The notes beneath the pieces were generated by a model that was not told the origin of the DNA, did no database searches, and saw only the letters and a program-made list of their open reading frames with translations. Below, piece by piece: positions 1-11,010 of a stretch of 64,000 nucleotides of DNA; the stretch's first letter is position 1; each line of letters begins with the position of its first letter. Source of the DNA: Quillaja saponaria (lineage: Eukaryota > Streptophyta > Magnoliopsida > Fabales > Quillajaceae); contig CM055618.1 in NCBI GenBank assembly GCA_029379385.1, positions 3,110,134 through 3,174,133 of the forward strand, given 5' to 3'. A program made the translations under genes and the position numbers.

Positions 1-2769
1 TGACTTTGTTTTAGGTTTCTGATGTATTTATGAAAGGATTTTGCAAATTGATTTTTTTTCCCTTTTGAAGAGCATTAGTTTTTCTTTTAAATCAAGATTA
101 ACATTATTTGAAGTTGTTGTGTATTCTATTAGAAAGAAAAAGAATTATCAATGGCTATTCTATTTTGGTCGAGTTTCTCAAACTTGTTATTAGAAGTTTA
201 TAGAAATAGTACAACACTTGTGGAAATAAGTATATTAGTATTTTCAATAATTTAATTTTCTCTGCCCTGAAAATTTAATTTAGAAACAACTTATTGGTGT
301 TCTTTTATATCAATACAATCTAAAAGTTAATCTCCAAATAGATCTGAGAAATTAGTATTTTTGTAAAGAGAAAATTCCTGGTCAGCCCTAGTACTATCAA
401 TCAGGATTCATGTTGCCTGCCTTAAAAGGTAGTATTGAGTTGTGATCTCCTTAATGTTAGCATAAGAAAGCCATGTCTAGTATGATTGTTAGAGCATCAA
501 GCAACTTCCTTCTCAAAGTGGAATGAAAATCTCAGTTCTCATTGAACTTTGAGTAGTGTGAGCAGCAAAAGCTTTCATTGGATTTTGACTTAGGAGGTTT
601 TATCAAATTTGAGCACAGTAATAAGATGAATTTGGTTTCTTCGTGATGAAGACTTCTGAGATTGGAGGTCTGGTGAATGGATTGCTCAAGGTTTTCAATG
701 ATGATATATTTTGAAATGCCCGTGTGAGTCCTAGAACACGTGTTTGAAGAGTTTAAACTAATTACATTAATAATGGTCTTTTAAATGATTTTGTATTTTT
801 ATTTTTAACTTTTTTGAAGATATTTTTATAGAAGCACAACCTGAGGTGAAAAGATTGCATAAGCTTACACAGGATAAAGTCTTAAAAAAAAATAAAAATT
901 GAAACATATCGAATTTACCACTAAGTGCCAGCTTCATCAAGACATGAAACGAATACGTATCGAACACTTGATGGAATCGTTGGGCTGGGGTTTGCCTGCA
1001 ATGAGCGCTGTTTTGGCATGCATCACCTCTGAGTAGAGACACACAATGGAAAGAGAACACTCATCTGCTCTTGGGATGCTTCTGTTATGCAACTGTGTAG
1101 CTGGTGAAGTGTGACCTGATGACTGTCTGTGCGTCTGGACTTGCTGAAAGTCGTGTCTCAACTTAGGAATAGGAGGGATGAGGAAGGAGGGAGTAGACAA
1201 TATGCAACATTTCATTTTAGCTATGTATTTTGGGCTTTGTTGCCCAAACTTAAGAGATAGCCGAAAGTCTCAATGAGATCGAGTCTTTCTTTTCCTAATT
1301 TTCATCAATATCATTGTAACCTAAGGGAAAATATGTCTCTATTGAAGAATTAAAGGGTCCTTTGGAAAATAGAACAAAAGTTACATGTAAATTCGAAGAT
1401 ATAATACACACAGAAAACATATCCTTGCTACCTGAGTACCTGTGGCCATATGTTGAATCCTGTATAGCCAAGTCCCTGTATTGCAAAAAGTTTAATATTG
1501 AGTTTGGCACCTACATCCATACATGAGTCAGACACTAGTATGCAAATTCTGGTAACACAACCTGCTTTTCCCTTTAAGAAAAGAAAGGATGGAGAGTGAG
1601 ATAACACAATATAAACTGGTGAGGCTTGTGTTGTGTGAGTGTTAGTACCTCGAAAAGGAAAAAGAATATAAAAAATAAACTGTTATAAACTATAGGAGAT
1701 AGGCCAAACTTAGAGAACCCTTGGCTCTACTTTTTCAAATTGAAATGTAGTTGTCACGTCTGAGCTGATCACTTGATTTATCATCCTATATTGATTTTTT
1801 ATAGTCTAGGTGATTAGGTGGCTGACTAGAAGGCATGTTATACTAAAAATGTGTAGATATAATTATTCACGAATTTGGGCAATGGAGTATATGAAACATA
1901 CTTTTTTGTTTTTGACCCTCAAAAAGAAAGGAAGATGTGTATGGATGGGTTAACATGGTAAGGAGAAAAAGAATGCGAACATAGTAAAACCATATAGCGG
2001 AAGTGGAATGCTTGGGATAGACTCATGTTTAATTATATAGTTTGATCTTGAAGGACATGTATGTGTAATAAGACTGACATAATGGAATACTTATTCCGTT
2101 AAATGGCTATCTAATCATTTCATTGGATCTTAGGTAATAACACTTCCCCAAAATGAGAATAGATTGTAGAGTTCCTTTTTGAGGCTAGAATGACTGTTAT
2201 ATTCCCGACAATAGTGCTAACGTTATCAAGACCTCCTTTCCATTGTCGTTGCAACCATTGCCACCGCCACCATACGATGAACCACTCTTGCCTCTCCTCC
2301 TGGCCACCATACGATGAACCAACCATAGTCATAAAAACCACCACCATTACCAGCACTAGCATTACAACAGTACCCAAAACTGGTATAGCACAACCAAATA
2401 GTTGCATGGGAAGCTTATCCCGTCCTAGCTTCCCCTGTTGACGACTCTCTCTTATTTGCTTCCCAGTTTCCTTTTTGTGTACCAGATATTTCCTAAGAAA
2501 GAAGACTGAAATAATTTTATATTATATTATATCTTGTAATTATATTGGTTTTGTAGCAAAACTCTATCCATATTTGATTTTATTTATTTTTAACTTCTGT
2601 TTATATCAGACTTTGCCTTTTTTTTTTTTTTTTTGGGGTATGTTCACTATTATAATGTGAAAACGAGGGAAGGGTAAAATCGAAACTTCATGGATAGTGA
2701 AGTTTGCTGTGTTGGAACGAAAGAAACAATGTTCATGTATGAGTTAATTGGATTGCAGTTTGCTAGTAT
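1..2769. other. Unassigned AT-rich sequence, no supported gene
   Basis: No family is recognisable in any frame. Short ORFs on both strands overlap one another and have no conserved motif. The interval lies upstream of the TOM-like exons and would have to be intron or upstream sequence of that gene, but none of the expected N-terminal exon motifs of the family could be found. An 18 bp direct repeat (ccaccatacgatgaacca at 2267-2284 and 2304-2321) sits in a CCACC-rich patch. Confidence 0.5.
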
Positions 2770-3093
2770 CTATGAAACACGGGTACTTCAAAAGGTATGC
2801 AATACCTGCGGGTACTGGTACTCCTTTGGTACGTACCGCCTACATACCAATTATTTTTTCCTAATTTCAGGTACAACTTATTTCATACCTTGGGTCATTA
2901 GTTGTAATTATAGAAAACATATATATATTAACAAGCAAAATAAGAAATTGCATTCGAGAAAAATTAGTTTTGGTTAAATGATTTAAAATAAAATACATAG
3001 TTATAAACCTATTAACATCAATATCCTTTATTTATGTACTCATTTCTTTGTATTTAGAAAATTTTATTTTATTAACTTTTAAATGCCTTCTTC

Positions 3094-3139
<46 letters not shown>

Positions 3140-3284
3140 TCACATATACGTATATATTTTTAATTATTTAATTTAATGTACCTTGCTATACACTAATCGT
3201 CACTTTTTAGAAAATGACGAACTCACGTACTCGTATCGTATTGTACTGTGCCACACTGAATTACTGGTATCGGTGCTTCCTTAG
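2770..3284. mobile_element. Degenerate TIR (MITE-like) element
   Basis: The left edge reads ctatgaaacacgggtac. The reverse complement of the right edge reads ctaaggaagcaccgatac, so the two form imperfect terminal inverted repeats (about 13 of 18 positions). Just inside both ends are further GTAC/CGTA-rich inverted patches. The interior is AT-rich, non-coding, and holds the GT microsatellite. No clean target-site duplication is visible, so superfamily and exact ends are uncertain. Confidence 0.4.
3092..3137. repeat. (AT)n(GT)n microsatellite
   Basis: A run of alternating AT followed by about fifteen GT units and returning to TATA, inside the degenerate TIR element. Confidence 0.9.
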
Positions 3285-3993
3285 TGTTCTAGTGCATTGT
3301 GGTTCATCAAGTTTCCTAATAAGATGTACACAATCTCAAAGAAAATAACTATATTTACTATTGTTAAAAAAAATAAAAAAATACAATAAAGTGTGTTATG
3401 CTATCAAATGGAGGTCCATTTGAATATGTAACAATAGGTATAATCAAAATCTAGTGATGAAATCCCTGGAAAGATTTCACTCTCTGTGCTATTTGCCCCT
3501 CCATCATTGTCTGTTTGAATGAATCCTTTATTTCAATTTGAGGGATTTAATCAACATATATCAGATTTTAGTGATTTTGCTCTGATAGCTTGCTGGTCTA
3601 CAAGTTCTTTAATTGTAAGAATTGGGATAGAAACTAGCAAGTGATACTCCTCTTTGTTACTGTCTGTTAGTAGGTTGATAAGCTTTTTCCATCTCAAACA
3701 TGAATTAGCGAAATAATCAAGGGCTGCATATTCAATATGATGTGTTAATGGAAATTTTCCTTTTTGTCACACGTTTTGAAAGCAAGGTTTTATTATAAAA
3801 CATCAGATTCTATGTAGCGCAAGAAAGCACCTTTTTATCTGGTAATATCTTTGCATTGGTTTACTCATTATTTAAAGTTGAAAGTGTTTATACTGTTTCT
3901 GCAAATGTGTGGAATTTTATGTGGCTAATATTATGTATAATGACTGATATTGACTTTGTTGAATAACCTTTCTAGTATGGTTAATCCTTTTAG
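3285..3993. other. Unassigned, probable intron of TOM-like gene
   Basis: AT-rich sequence with no ORF or repeat that I recognise. It ends in a pyrimidine-rich tract and AG at 3992-3993, directly before the first identifiable TOM-like exon. Confidence 0.4.
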
Positions 3994-6885
3994 ATTTCTA
4001 TGTGGTTGATATCATGGTGGAGACCTATCCCTGTTGTGATCGTGATGTCCAAGATGTTCTTTGCAGGTTTACTTCTCGTGACTTTTAATATTATTCTATA
4101 CTACTGATGTTCATGTTGATAAACAATTTCATGAATTCTTGCTAATGCATATATATTGCAATAGGTGTGTCTTTGTTTGCAGCCCTTGGGTTTCTTCTCT
4201 ATGGTGGAAGGTATCTATTCTTATTTGTTTTTTTGTTTCACTTGCTATCTTTTGGATTGATGTGTGCAGTTTTCAGCATGTTATTTATTTGGTTGGCAAC
4301 TGTGATTGTAAATAGAATTAATGAAATAGAGAAAAGATCTTATGACTGTAGATAAAGGAAATCATACCTTCATTTAATGCTATTGTGGATCAAAGTTATG
4401 CTCGGTGTTTTGATAACAATCAAATAAAGAGGGTACTCTCAATACTGTGAGACCCTAAGCATGAATCTTCAAATCTGAACATAAGTGAATCTAATAATTA
4501 AAAAGACGAGTCAGAAAAGCTGAAGTGTCTACGCATATGTAACACGAGTTTCTATTCTAGTGCCTAGAGCAAGTTAGGACCAAGAATCCCACTGAAGAGG
4601 CATGGGCAACATTTGACATATTCTGTATGGATGCACCTACTGCACAAATGTTTAGCATTTACATCTATCCTAGTTTAACCAACTAAAACTATATCATCAG
4701 CAAAAAGTATGCACCAAGGGACCTCATTTTGTATATCTATTACTACTGCAAAAAGAAAGGGACTTAAAGCAGATCCTTGGTGTAAACCTATCATAATAGG
4801 AAAATGTCGTGACTCATCCGTTGTTCTTACATTAGTCACTACTCCTTCTTACATTCCTAAATTTTGTATACCGCCACATAAGTCACACTTGATTAAATAA
4901 ACTAATAACATAGAATAGATTCAAAGGTGCCACAGTTTCATGCATCCTTCCTAAATTATATGATAAGGACTCTTGCTGTCTGTGCAAACTGCAAAGAAAG
5001 GATCATGCTTGTCATCACAGCAATCATATTTTTATCCCATGACCGAAATTATTAAAGCTAGATACTACTAGATGCTTCGGCCATAATGCTAAATTAGAAC
5101 TATGGAGACATACTCTAGGTTACTTAGAACTAAATCTGAGCATGGAGTGTAGGTCTCACAAGGGTAGAATGAGAATAATTTCTTAGTTGCATCAAAAGCC
5201 AAGAGATGGCAACCAATGAGCACTTTAAGTATCATGGATCAATAATTCAACATGATGGAGAAATAGAAGATGTTTCACATGAAATTAGAAGAGGTTGGCT
5301 GAAATGGATAATCGATTTGGGAGTTGTGTGATTGTAGGATACCTTAAAGCTAAAAGGTAAATTTTATAGAATTGTCATACGCCATGCTATTCTTTATGGC
5401 ATAGTGTTGGCTCGTCAAAAATCAATGTATTGAGAAAATGAGCACCGCATAGATGATAATGTTAAGATGATAGTGTGGTAATATAATGAAAGATAGGCTA
5501 AAAAATGAAGATATTCCGTCTGAGAGAAGATGACGAAGAATCTTTTGAGATGGATTGGCCATGTGCTTATTAGAGATGTAGATACTCTTGTAAGAAAATT
5601 TGAGAAGATTCATGTTAGCGGAAAGAAGATTAGAGGTAGACCAAAAACAGCATAGGTAGAATTTGTGAGGAAAGGCATGAGTGTATAAGGTTTACAAGAG
5701 TATGGATAGGAATGGATGGAGGAAAAGAATTTATGTGGAAAATACCAACTAGTTTTGTGTGGACCATGTAGCCGGCCTCTACAATTTGAGATTAAGGCTT
5801 CTTGTTGTTGACTTATGTGGTGGTATCTATTTTTGTCGGCCATAATAAGGCCATCACACTTGCATGTGTGAGAGCTTGAATGTAAATTATAACCTGTTGT
5901 CATCCTTTTTAATTTTGCATGTCTTTTTTCTGGCAGACTGTTCTTGATGCTGCAAAGGTTCCCGGTTGAATCGAAAGGACGACGGAAGAAGCTGCAAGAG
6001 GTATATAATATTTCAGAAAAAAAAAAAAATCACACTTTTTTGATCACTCTCTCTCTCTTTCATGTTTGCTTTTCCTTATGCAGGTTGGCTATGTGACCAC
6101 CATATGTTTTTCTTGTTTCCTTGTCAGAAGCGTTATGGTCAGCCCTATTATATTTTTCAAATTTGCTGCTTAATGATTTGGTCATTAAATTAGTGAGTTT
6201 GATAAATAATTCTCATGTACAGATGTGTTTTAATGCATTTGATAAAGCTGGCGACCTTGATGTTTTGGACCATCCTATTCTAAACTTACTCTATTACATG
6301 GTAAGTTCTGGTTGTAATCTATTGTTGGTCCATTACTGGTTCATTCTTACCATTTCTAATAGTTAAGGTTAAAGGTGTTGGCATTTTCCTGAAAATTGTT
6401 TTGTTTGAATTTTTTGAAATTAGCGATAAGTTGTTACATGCAATGAGGGTACCATTGCCAACAATGTGGAGATTTCTATTAGTTTTATTAGTTTCTCCAA
6501 GGTTGCAAAGTGTCTTGTTTCTGGTCCTTTTTAGAAAATGGCTATCAAAGCATTATTCATTTATCAAATTGCTAAACTGAAGTCCCAATAATTGCAATTT
6601 TTTTCCTGATATTGGTAGTTTGAAATCCACAATAAGACTGCTCTGGGAGTTGTATATGAAACTGTCATTTTTTTTTTTCTTCCTACTCGAACATGTATTT
6701 TCTTTACTCGTGGATATCAGTATTTCTCTATTTTTGGTTCTTGAACTCTCTTCTGTCTCTGTTTCTTTTATCTTTTGTTTATTTTTATGCAGTTGGTGGA
6801 GATATTGCCTTCTTCTTTGGTGCTTTTTATTTTGAGGAAATTGCCTCCGAAGCGTGGTATCACACAATATTACCCAATTCGCTGA
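3994..6885 (+). CDS. TOM3: TOM1/TOM3-family membrane protein, 3' exons only
   Basis: The last six exons of a tobamovirus multiplication protein 1/3-type gene: 3994-4066, 4165-4210, 5937-6000, 6084-6137, 6223-6300 and 6793-6885 (stop TGA). All visible junctions are GT-AG and the reading frame is continuous, giving about 135 residues. Family motifs are seen in order: [53 protein letters not shown], and a C-terminus [20 protein letters not shown] followed by [10 protein letters not shown]. The hydrophobic stretches are membrane helices. Known role of the family: plant multi-pass tonoplast proteins that tobamoviruses use to anchor their replication complex. The ending favours TOM3 over THH1, but this is from memory. 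Intron 4211-5936 is enlarged by a LINE insertion. The N-terminal exons were not found in 1-3993, so either a very long intron separates them or they lie outside the window. Confidence 0.88.
4560..4895 (-). mobile_element. RTE LINE fragment, inverted 5' part
   Basis: The minus strand encodes a reverse-transcriptase piece of a plant RTE-type [17 protein letters not shown] (about 4755-4791) followed by [13 protein letters not shown] (about 4678-4718), with stops. Upstream, on the minus strand to about 4880, the frame gives [10 protein letters not shown]. It lies in a TOM-like intron, beside a plus-strand piece of the same kind of element. The orientation and order fit the inverted half of a twin-primed insertion. 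Homology fades below about 4630. Confidence 0.75.
5105..5820 (+). mobile_element. RTE LINE fragment, 3' part
   Basis: The plus strand carries the C-terminal region of the same LINE type: a frameshifted RTKSE..MEC start near 5125, then [19 protein letters not shown] (about 5540-5600), [10 protein letters not shown] (about 5625-5655) and a 3' end at gagattaaggcttcttgttgttg, as in other plant RTE elements. Several stops and frameshifts make it inactive. It lies within TOM-like intron 4211-5936. Confidence 0.8.
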
Positions 6886-8804
6886 GAAGATTTAGCATTC
6901 GAAGGAAACAAACCTAGACAGAGGGAGAAATTGAAGTTGTTTTGACATCTAGGATGCTTACTAATGCTCTGATGATAAATGGAATTTTGATGGATAGGGC
7001 AAAAGTTACCAAGTGTTTTAAGTAACAAAGCTAATCTTACGGGATCTGGGGGTTTCTTCTCCCTTAGGGTTTGTAGATTTTTGAAACGATGATGTTTCAT
7101 CTGATTTGTGAGATATAAACATCATCTGATTTGTGAGATATGATAGACGGGAGTGTGTTGTTCTTTGCATTCTGTGTCTTGAATGTTATAGTCGCTTTTC
7201 TGGTTCCTTGCGAGGCAACTTAATGAGCAACCGTTTCATTATATAGAAGAAAAGAAACAGAGGCCTTCAGTTATAACTTAGATTTATCTAGTTTCTTATT
7301 GTCTAAACTAATTTTGGAAGACGAGAAATAAAATTACAAGACATGCTATTGTGGAGATATCTGTGTGTGCGAGCTAGGAAGGGGTGTAAGGTTGTTGTCC
7401 TGTAGATGAAATATGAAAAGGTTGTAAAATGAACCACTAAGAGCAAAGGATAAAATACATACCTTGCAAGAGAAACAGGAAACAAGAAGACATGGCAAAA
7501 AGTTGGCTTCGATTTTTTGTAGATTGCAATCTTGCAAGCTGAACCAACACTATCTTGAAAACAGAGTTGGTGTTGTTGCAAATAAGCTATTGATAATTTA
7601 TTATTTTCTTGTAGTGAGATAGATATTATCATAAACTAGATGAGGAGAACTGGAGAAGGAAGATGGAAGAGATTTTGATATGAACAATAAGAATGGTGGG
7701 GAATATAATTTGGCTGCCGAAAACCATTATCCCCGATCTACTGGTATTGCCTTTAGTGTTAATTATCAACCAGTCAGTTGGTGGACCGTTAGGTTTTTTA
7801 TGTTTCCTGCCAGGTTTGAATGTTAGGTTATGTTTGCTGTAAAAAAAACAAAATGCAATTTGTTTCAATTCTCATCTCTTAATGAGAAAGTGGAGACGTG
7901 AGGTGTGTCCCATAATATTTATCTTTAAAGCCCATAAAAACTATCGGCACCCCATAAAAACTAGAAGCACCATAACTTTTCAAGGTGTGTCCCATAATGA
8001 TACATTTATAAATATAAATTAGAAATAATAATTGACCGGGTTCGATTCGAACCTAACTCATTATTTACTTAGACTTGTTATAGACACGAAAATATATCTT
8101 AAACCCATTACTTATTAGATATACTTGAATACAGACCCGACCTTGTGAGCTTGACCTATTTATTTTTTAAACAACTATTTTTTAATTAAAGACTAATTCA
8201 ATTTATTAATTAATTTTTTCCCATAATTTTTTCCAATCTATTTTTCATAACAACGATTATGATGATGACAGATTAGCTTGTAGGTTTTTTTTTTTCAAAA
8301 AAGAACTTTGGATTAAAATAAATCAATAATTATTCATATCTACCAATTAGGAAGAATTCATAATATAGATGGTTTGTATGTCCTTTGCTTATGTATAAGC
8401 TATATTAAATGATGTTCTCAATAATCAACAAAATTAAACTTTGTCACCTACCCTTCAAAGGATTAAAACTGGAGCATAATTTAGTGTAGAAAAAAAAAAA
8501 AAAACTAATTAATTGTTCATTAGAACTTCAGTGTGTAAGAAGTGTTAATTAATAATTAGAAGCCAAGGACTTCAACTTGGACGCTAACAGTAAACATAGA
8601 GGTCTAAATTCCTGTTTATATGTAACATAATCTTTGCGAGACTAATATTTGCGCAAATTGTAGGTTGCAAATAAACAAAGTTGTATGTGAATAGCTCATA
8701 TACTATTTTTGTTAAGGGTTCGACTTGAGTTCAATTCTTTTTTATTTAGTTGATCTTCAATTCATTCATTCATATGAAAAGTAAGTCAGATAAATCAATT
8801 CAAT
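6886..8804. other. 3' UTR of TOM-like gene and intergenic DNA
   Basis: The first few hundred bases after the stop are presumably 3' UTR. A tandem 25 bp duplication is present (catctgatttgtgagatat at 7098 and 7123). Overlapping minus-strand ORFs at 7303-7868 have no recognisable family and no supporting splice structure. The rest is AT-rich and unassigned. Confidence 0.4.
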
Positions 8805-9846
8805 TAGGGTTGAGCATAAAGTTGGAAAGATTGAAAATCAGTCCAAACCCGCCAGCCTAACTTGCAACTAACCCAAACTTGAAAATACATGTTTTGAATT
8901 TAGGTTTGTTTTTTGTTTTTACTTTTACTAGGTTGGGGCTTTTTTGGATCTCAAAACCGACTAATCGACCCGATCGAAATTATTATATAAACACTTTCAT
9001 ATTTTGATTTCATGAAATATTGGACAGCCCAACCCACCTTTTAAGAAAACTCCAGCCCAACAACAACAAAACAAGAATAGCAAGATAAGTTTAAGCCCAA
9101 ATTAAACATAAAATCCCTAACATTGATCAGCTTACTCTGACGTTGGCGGCTGGACAATGGCATCAGAGAAAGAAGGCTTGTCTATGGCTCTTAGCCTCTC
9201 AGCCTCTAGGTGAGAGGTGGAGGCTCTCTAATCGTGCTTCTACGCTTCTCCTCTCATCTTGCAGTCTCCTTGAAGGCCTAAAAAGCTTCAACTGCAGTAA
9301 AGTAGTAAAGTGATAAACTTACAACCGACAACTTCTATTTCTCCTTTCTACATCTTCTTCAATTGTTGTAGACACAATCTCTCTCAATTTTGTCTCTAAG
9401 AACTGATATGCCGCCCCAATATGGATCTCTGATTGTTTTTGGTTTAGCTTCCATGTGGCTCGGTTTCCCTAGATATGATGTTATTTGTTTTTCTTTTTAA
9501 GTTTATGATTTTTTGTGTCATTTGTTAGAAATTTAATCTGTAATATGTTACTATAATAGTGATTGTTTCCTTAATTTCATTTACATGCATTTAAGTTACA
9601 TTTGTGTTTTAATTTCTGCATTTTTTCGCCCATGGAGTGTAAAATTTGGGATTTAAAGGTTGTAGATTGTTTGGATGAAAACGGATCGATACCGGACCGA
9701 AATTAATGAGTTGCTAGCAGTCGACAAATCTTGCAAACTGATTTTTTCGGTTGATTGATTGGGTGTCGATTTTGTAAAATCGAAAGAGGCGGGTCCGGTA
9801 GTGAAAGGCTTAAAACCGAGCCAACCCAATTACCTGCACACCCCTT
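8805..9846. mobile_element. hAT-like non-autonomous element
   Basis: The left end tagggttgagca and the reverse complement of the right end, aaggggtgtgca, form short terminal inverted repeats of the common plant TAGGGGTGTGCA class. The flanking 8 bp are aattcaat (8797-8804) and gatttaat (9847-9854), 6 of 8 identical, as expected of an old hAT target-site duplication. Subterminal regions are rich in AACCCG/GGGTT motifs. The core (about 9120-9420) is less AT-rich than the rest and may be captured DNA. No transposase is encoded. Confidence 0.6.
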
Positions 9847-10486
9847 GATTTAATGAATCTAACTCAGATTTAACGACTATTTGACTATTTCAACGTATAA
9901 ACAAAAAAAAGTAGTATTGATTTTTCATTTATTTTTTAAATGAAAAAAAAAAAAAAAAAAACCTAGACTAAACTTATATTTTCATGCATATGTAAGCTCA
10001 TATCCAGTTCAAACTAACTTTTATATATATATATATATATACTTATTATACATTAAAGAGACTTAAAAAAGGAATATTCTAATTTCTTATTTTATCTTTT
10101 GTACTTATTAAATTTTAATATTATCACACCCACTTGATATTTATCTTAATAGACTCGTTTCAAACATAAAATATTATATGTTTGCAACACAACTTTAACT
10201 TTGCATAATACATTGGCAAGCTTGAAATTGAATTTGAGAATTTGAACCTTGAAACTATTTATTTAACCATAATTAGTTAGTTTATTCTAACCATAACCAT
10301 AACTTCCTATATAATTTCTTTATATCTGCTTCTGAAACTTTATGTTCTTTATATATGCTACTCTTTTTATTTATTGTTTTTGGCAACTTCTGTACATTAT
10401 GTGATCTAGTTGTCTTTGATTGCTGGTAATGATAGTGCCTTAGAATAATAAGCTCTATGTTTATCTCAATAGACCCATGTCTTCAA
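9847..10486. other. Unassigned AT-rich spacer
   Basis: Contains A-runs and an AT microsatellite near 10021-10041. No gene or element is recognised. Confidence 0.4.
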
Positions 10487-10961
10487 CTGTCACGTTCCTC
10501 ATGAAGGCATGACTGGCCGGAAGAATGGTAACCACACCTTCGTAACCCTGACTTAAATAAAGGAACGACAATGACTGTTGACTCACCAATGAATAAAACC
10601 AAGAAATTATAAAAACAAAAGTTAGCATTAAAAAACTTGTTGATTACCACAAATCACAATTTACAGCAAATTTCGGCAGATGTCTCTTACAATATGGAAC
10701 ATGCTTTAAAATACAATCCGATAAACTCTTTTATTACTCAACACAATACAAAGACAATAAGGAGCTCTGCTCCTTTCACACCATCAACAAAACAAGTACT
10801 AGAATATTACATCATACCACATTGACACCCAAAGTGCTAATGTGACTGCAACTTTCATCCTTAACTCCAAATATGAGATTCTGAGGCATACATTGTCATC
10901 AAATCCTTAGCAAAACCTTGTATTAGTGGTTAACTTCTTTTGAGGTCCTACTACTAAAAAA

Positions 10962-11010
<49 letters not shown>

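Noticed and set aside
2120..2441. Overlapping 95- and 83-codon ORFs on opposite strands
   Set aside because: They come from a CCACC-rich low-complexity patch, and neither shows a conserved domain or splice context.
7303..7868. Minus-strand ORFs of 109, 63 and 79 codons as a gene convergent with the TOM-like gene
   Set aside because: There is no recognised domain, no start context and no splice evidence. They are AT-rich chance frames.
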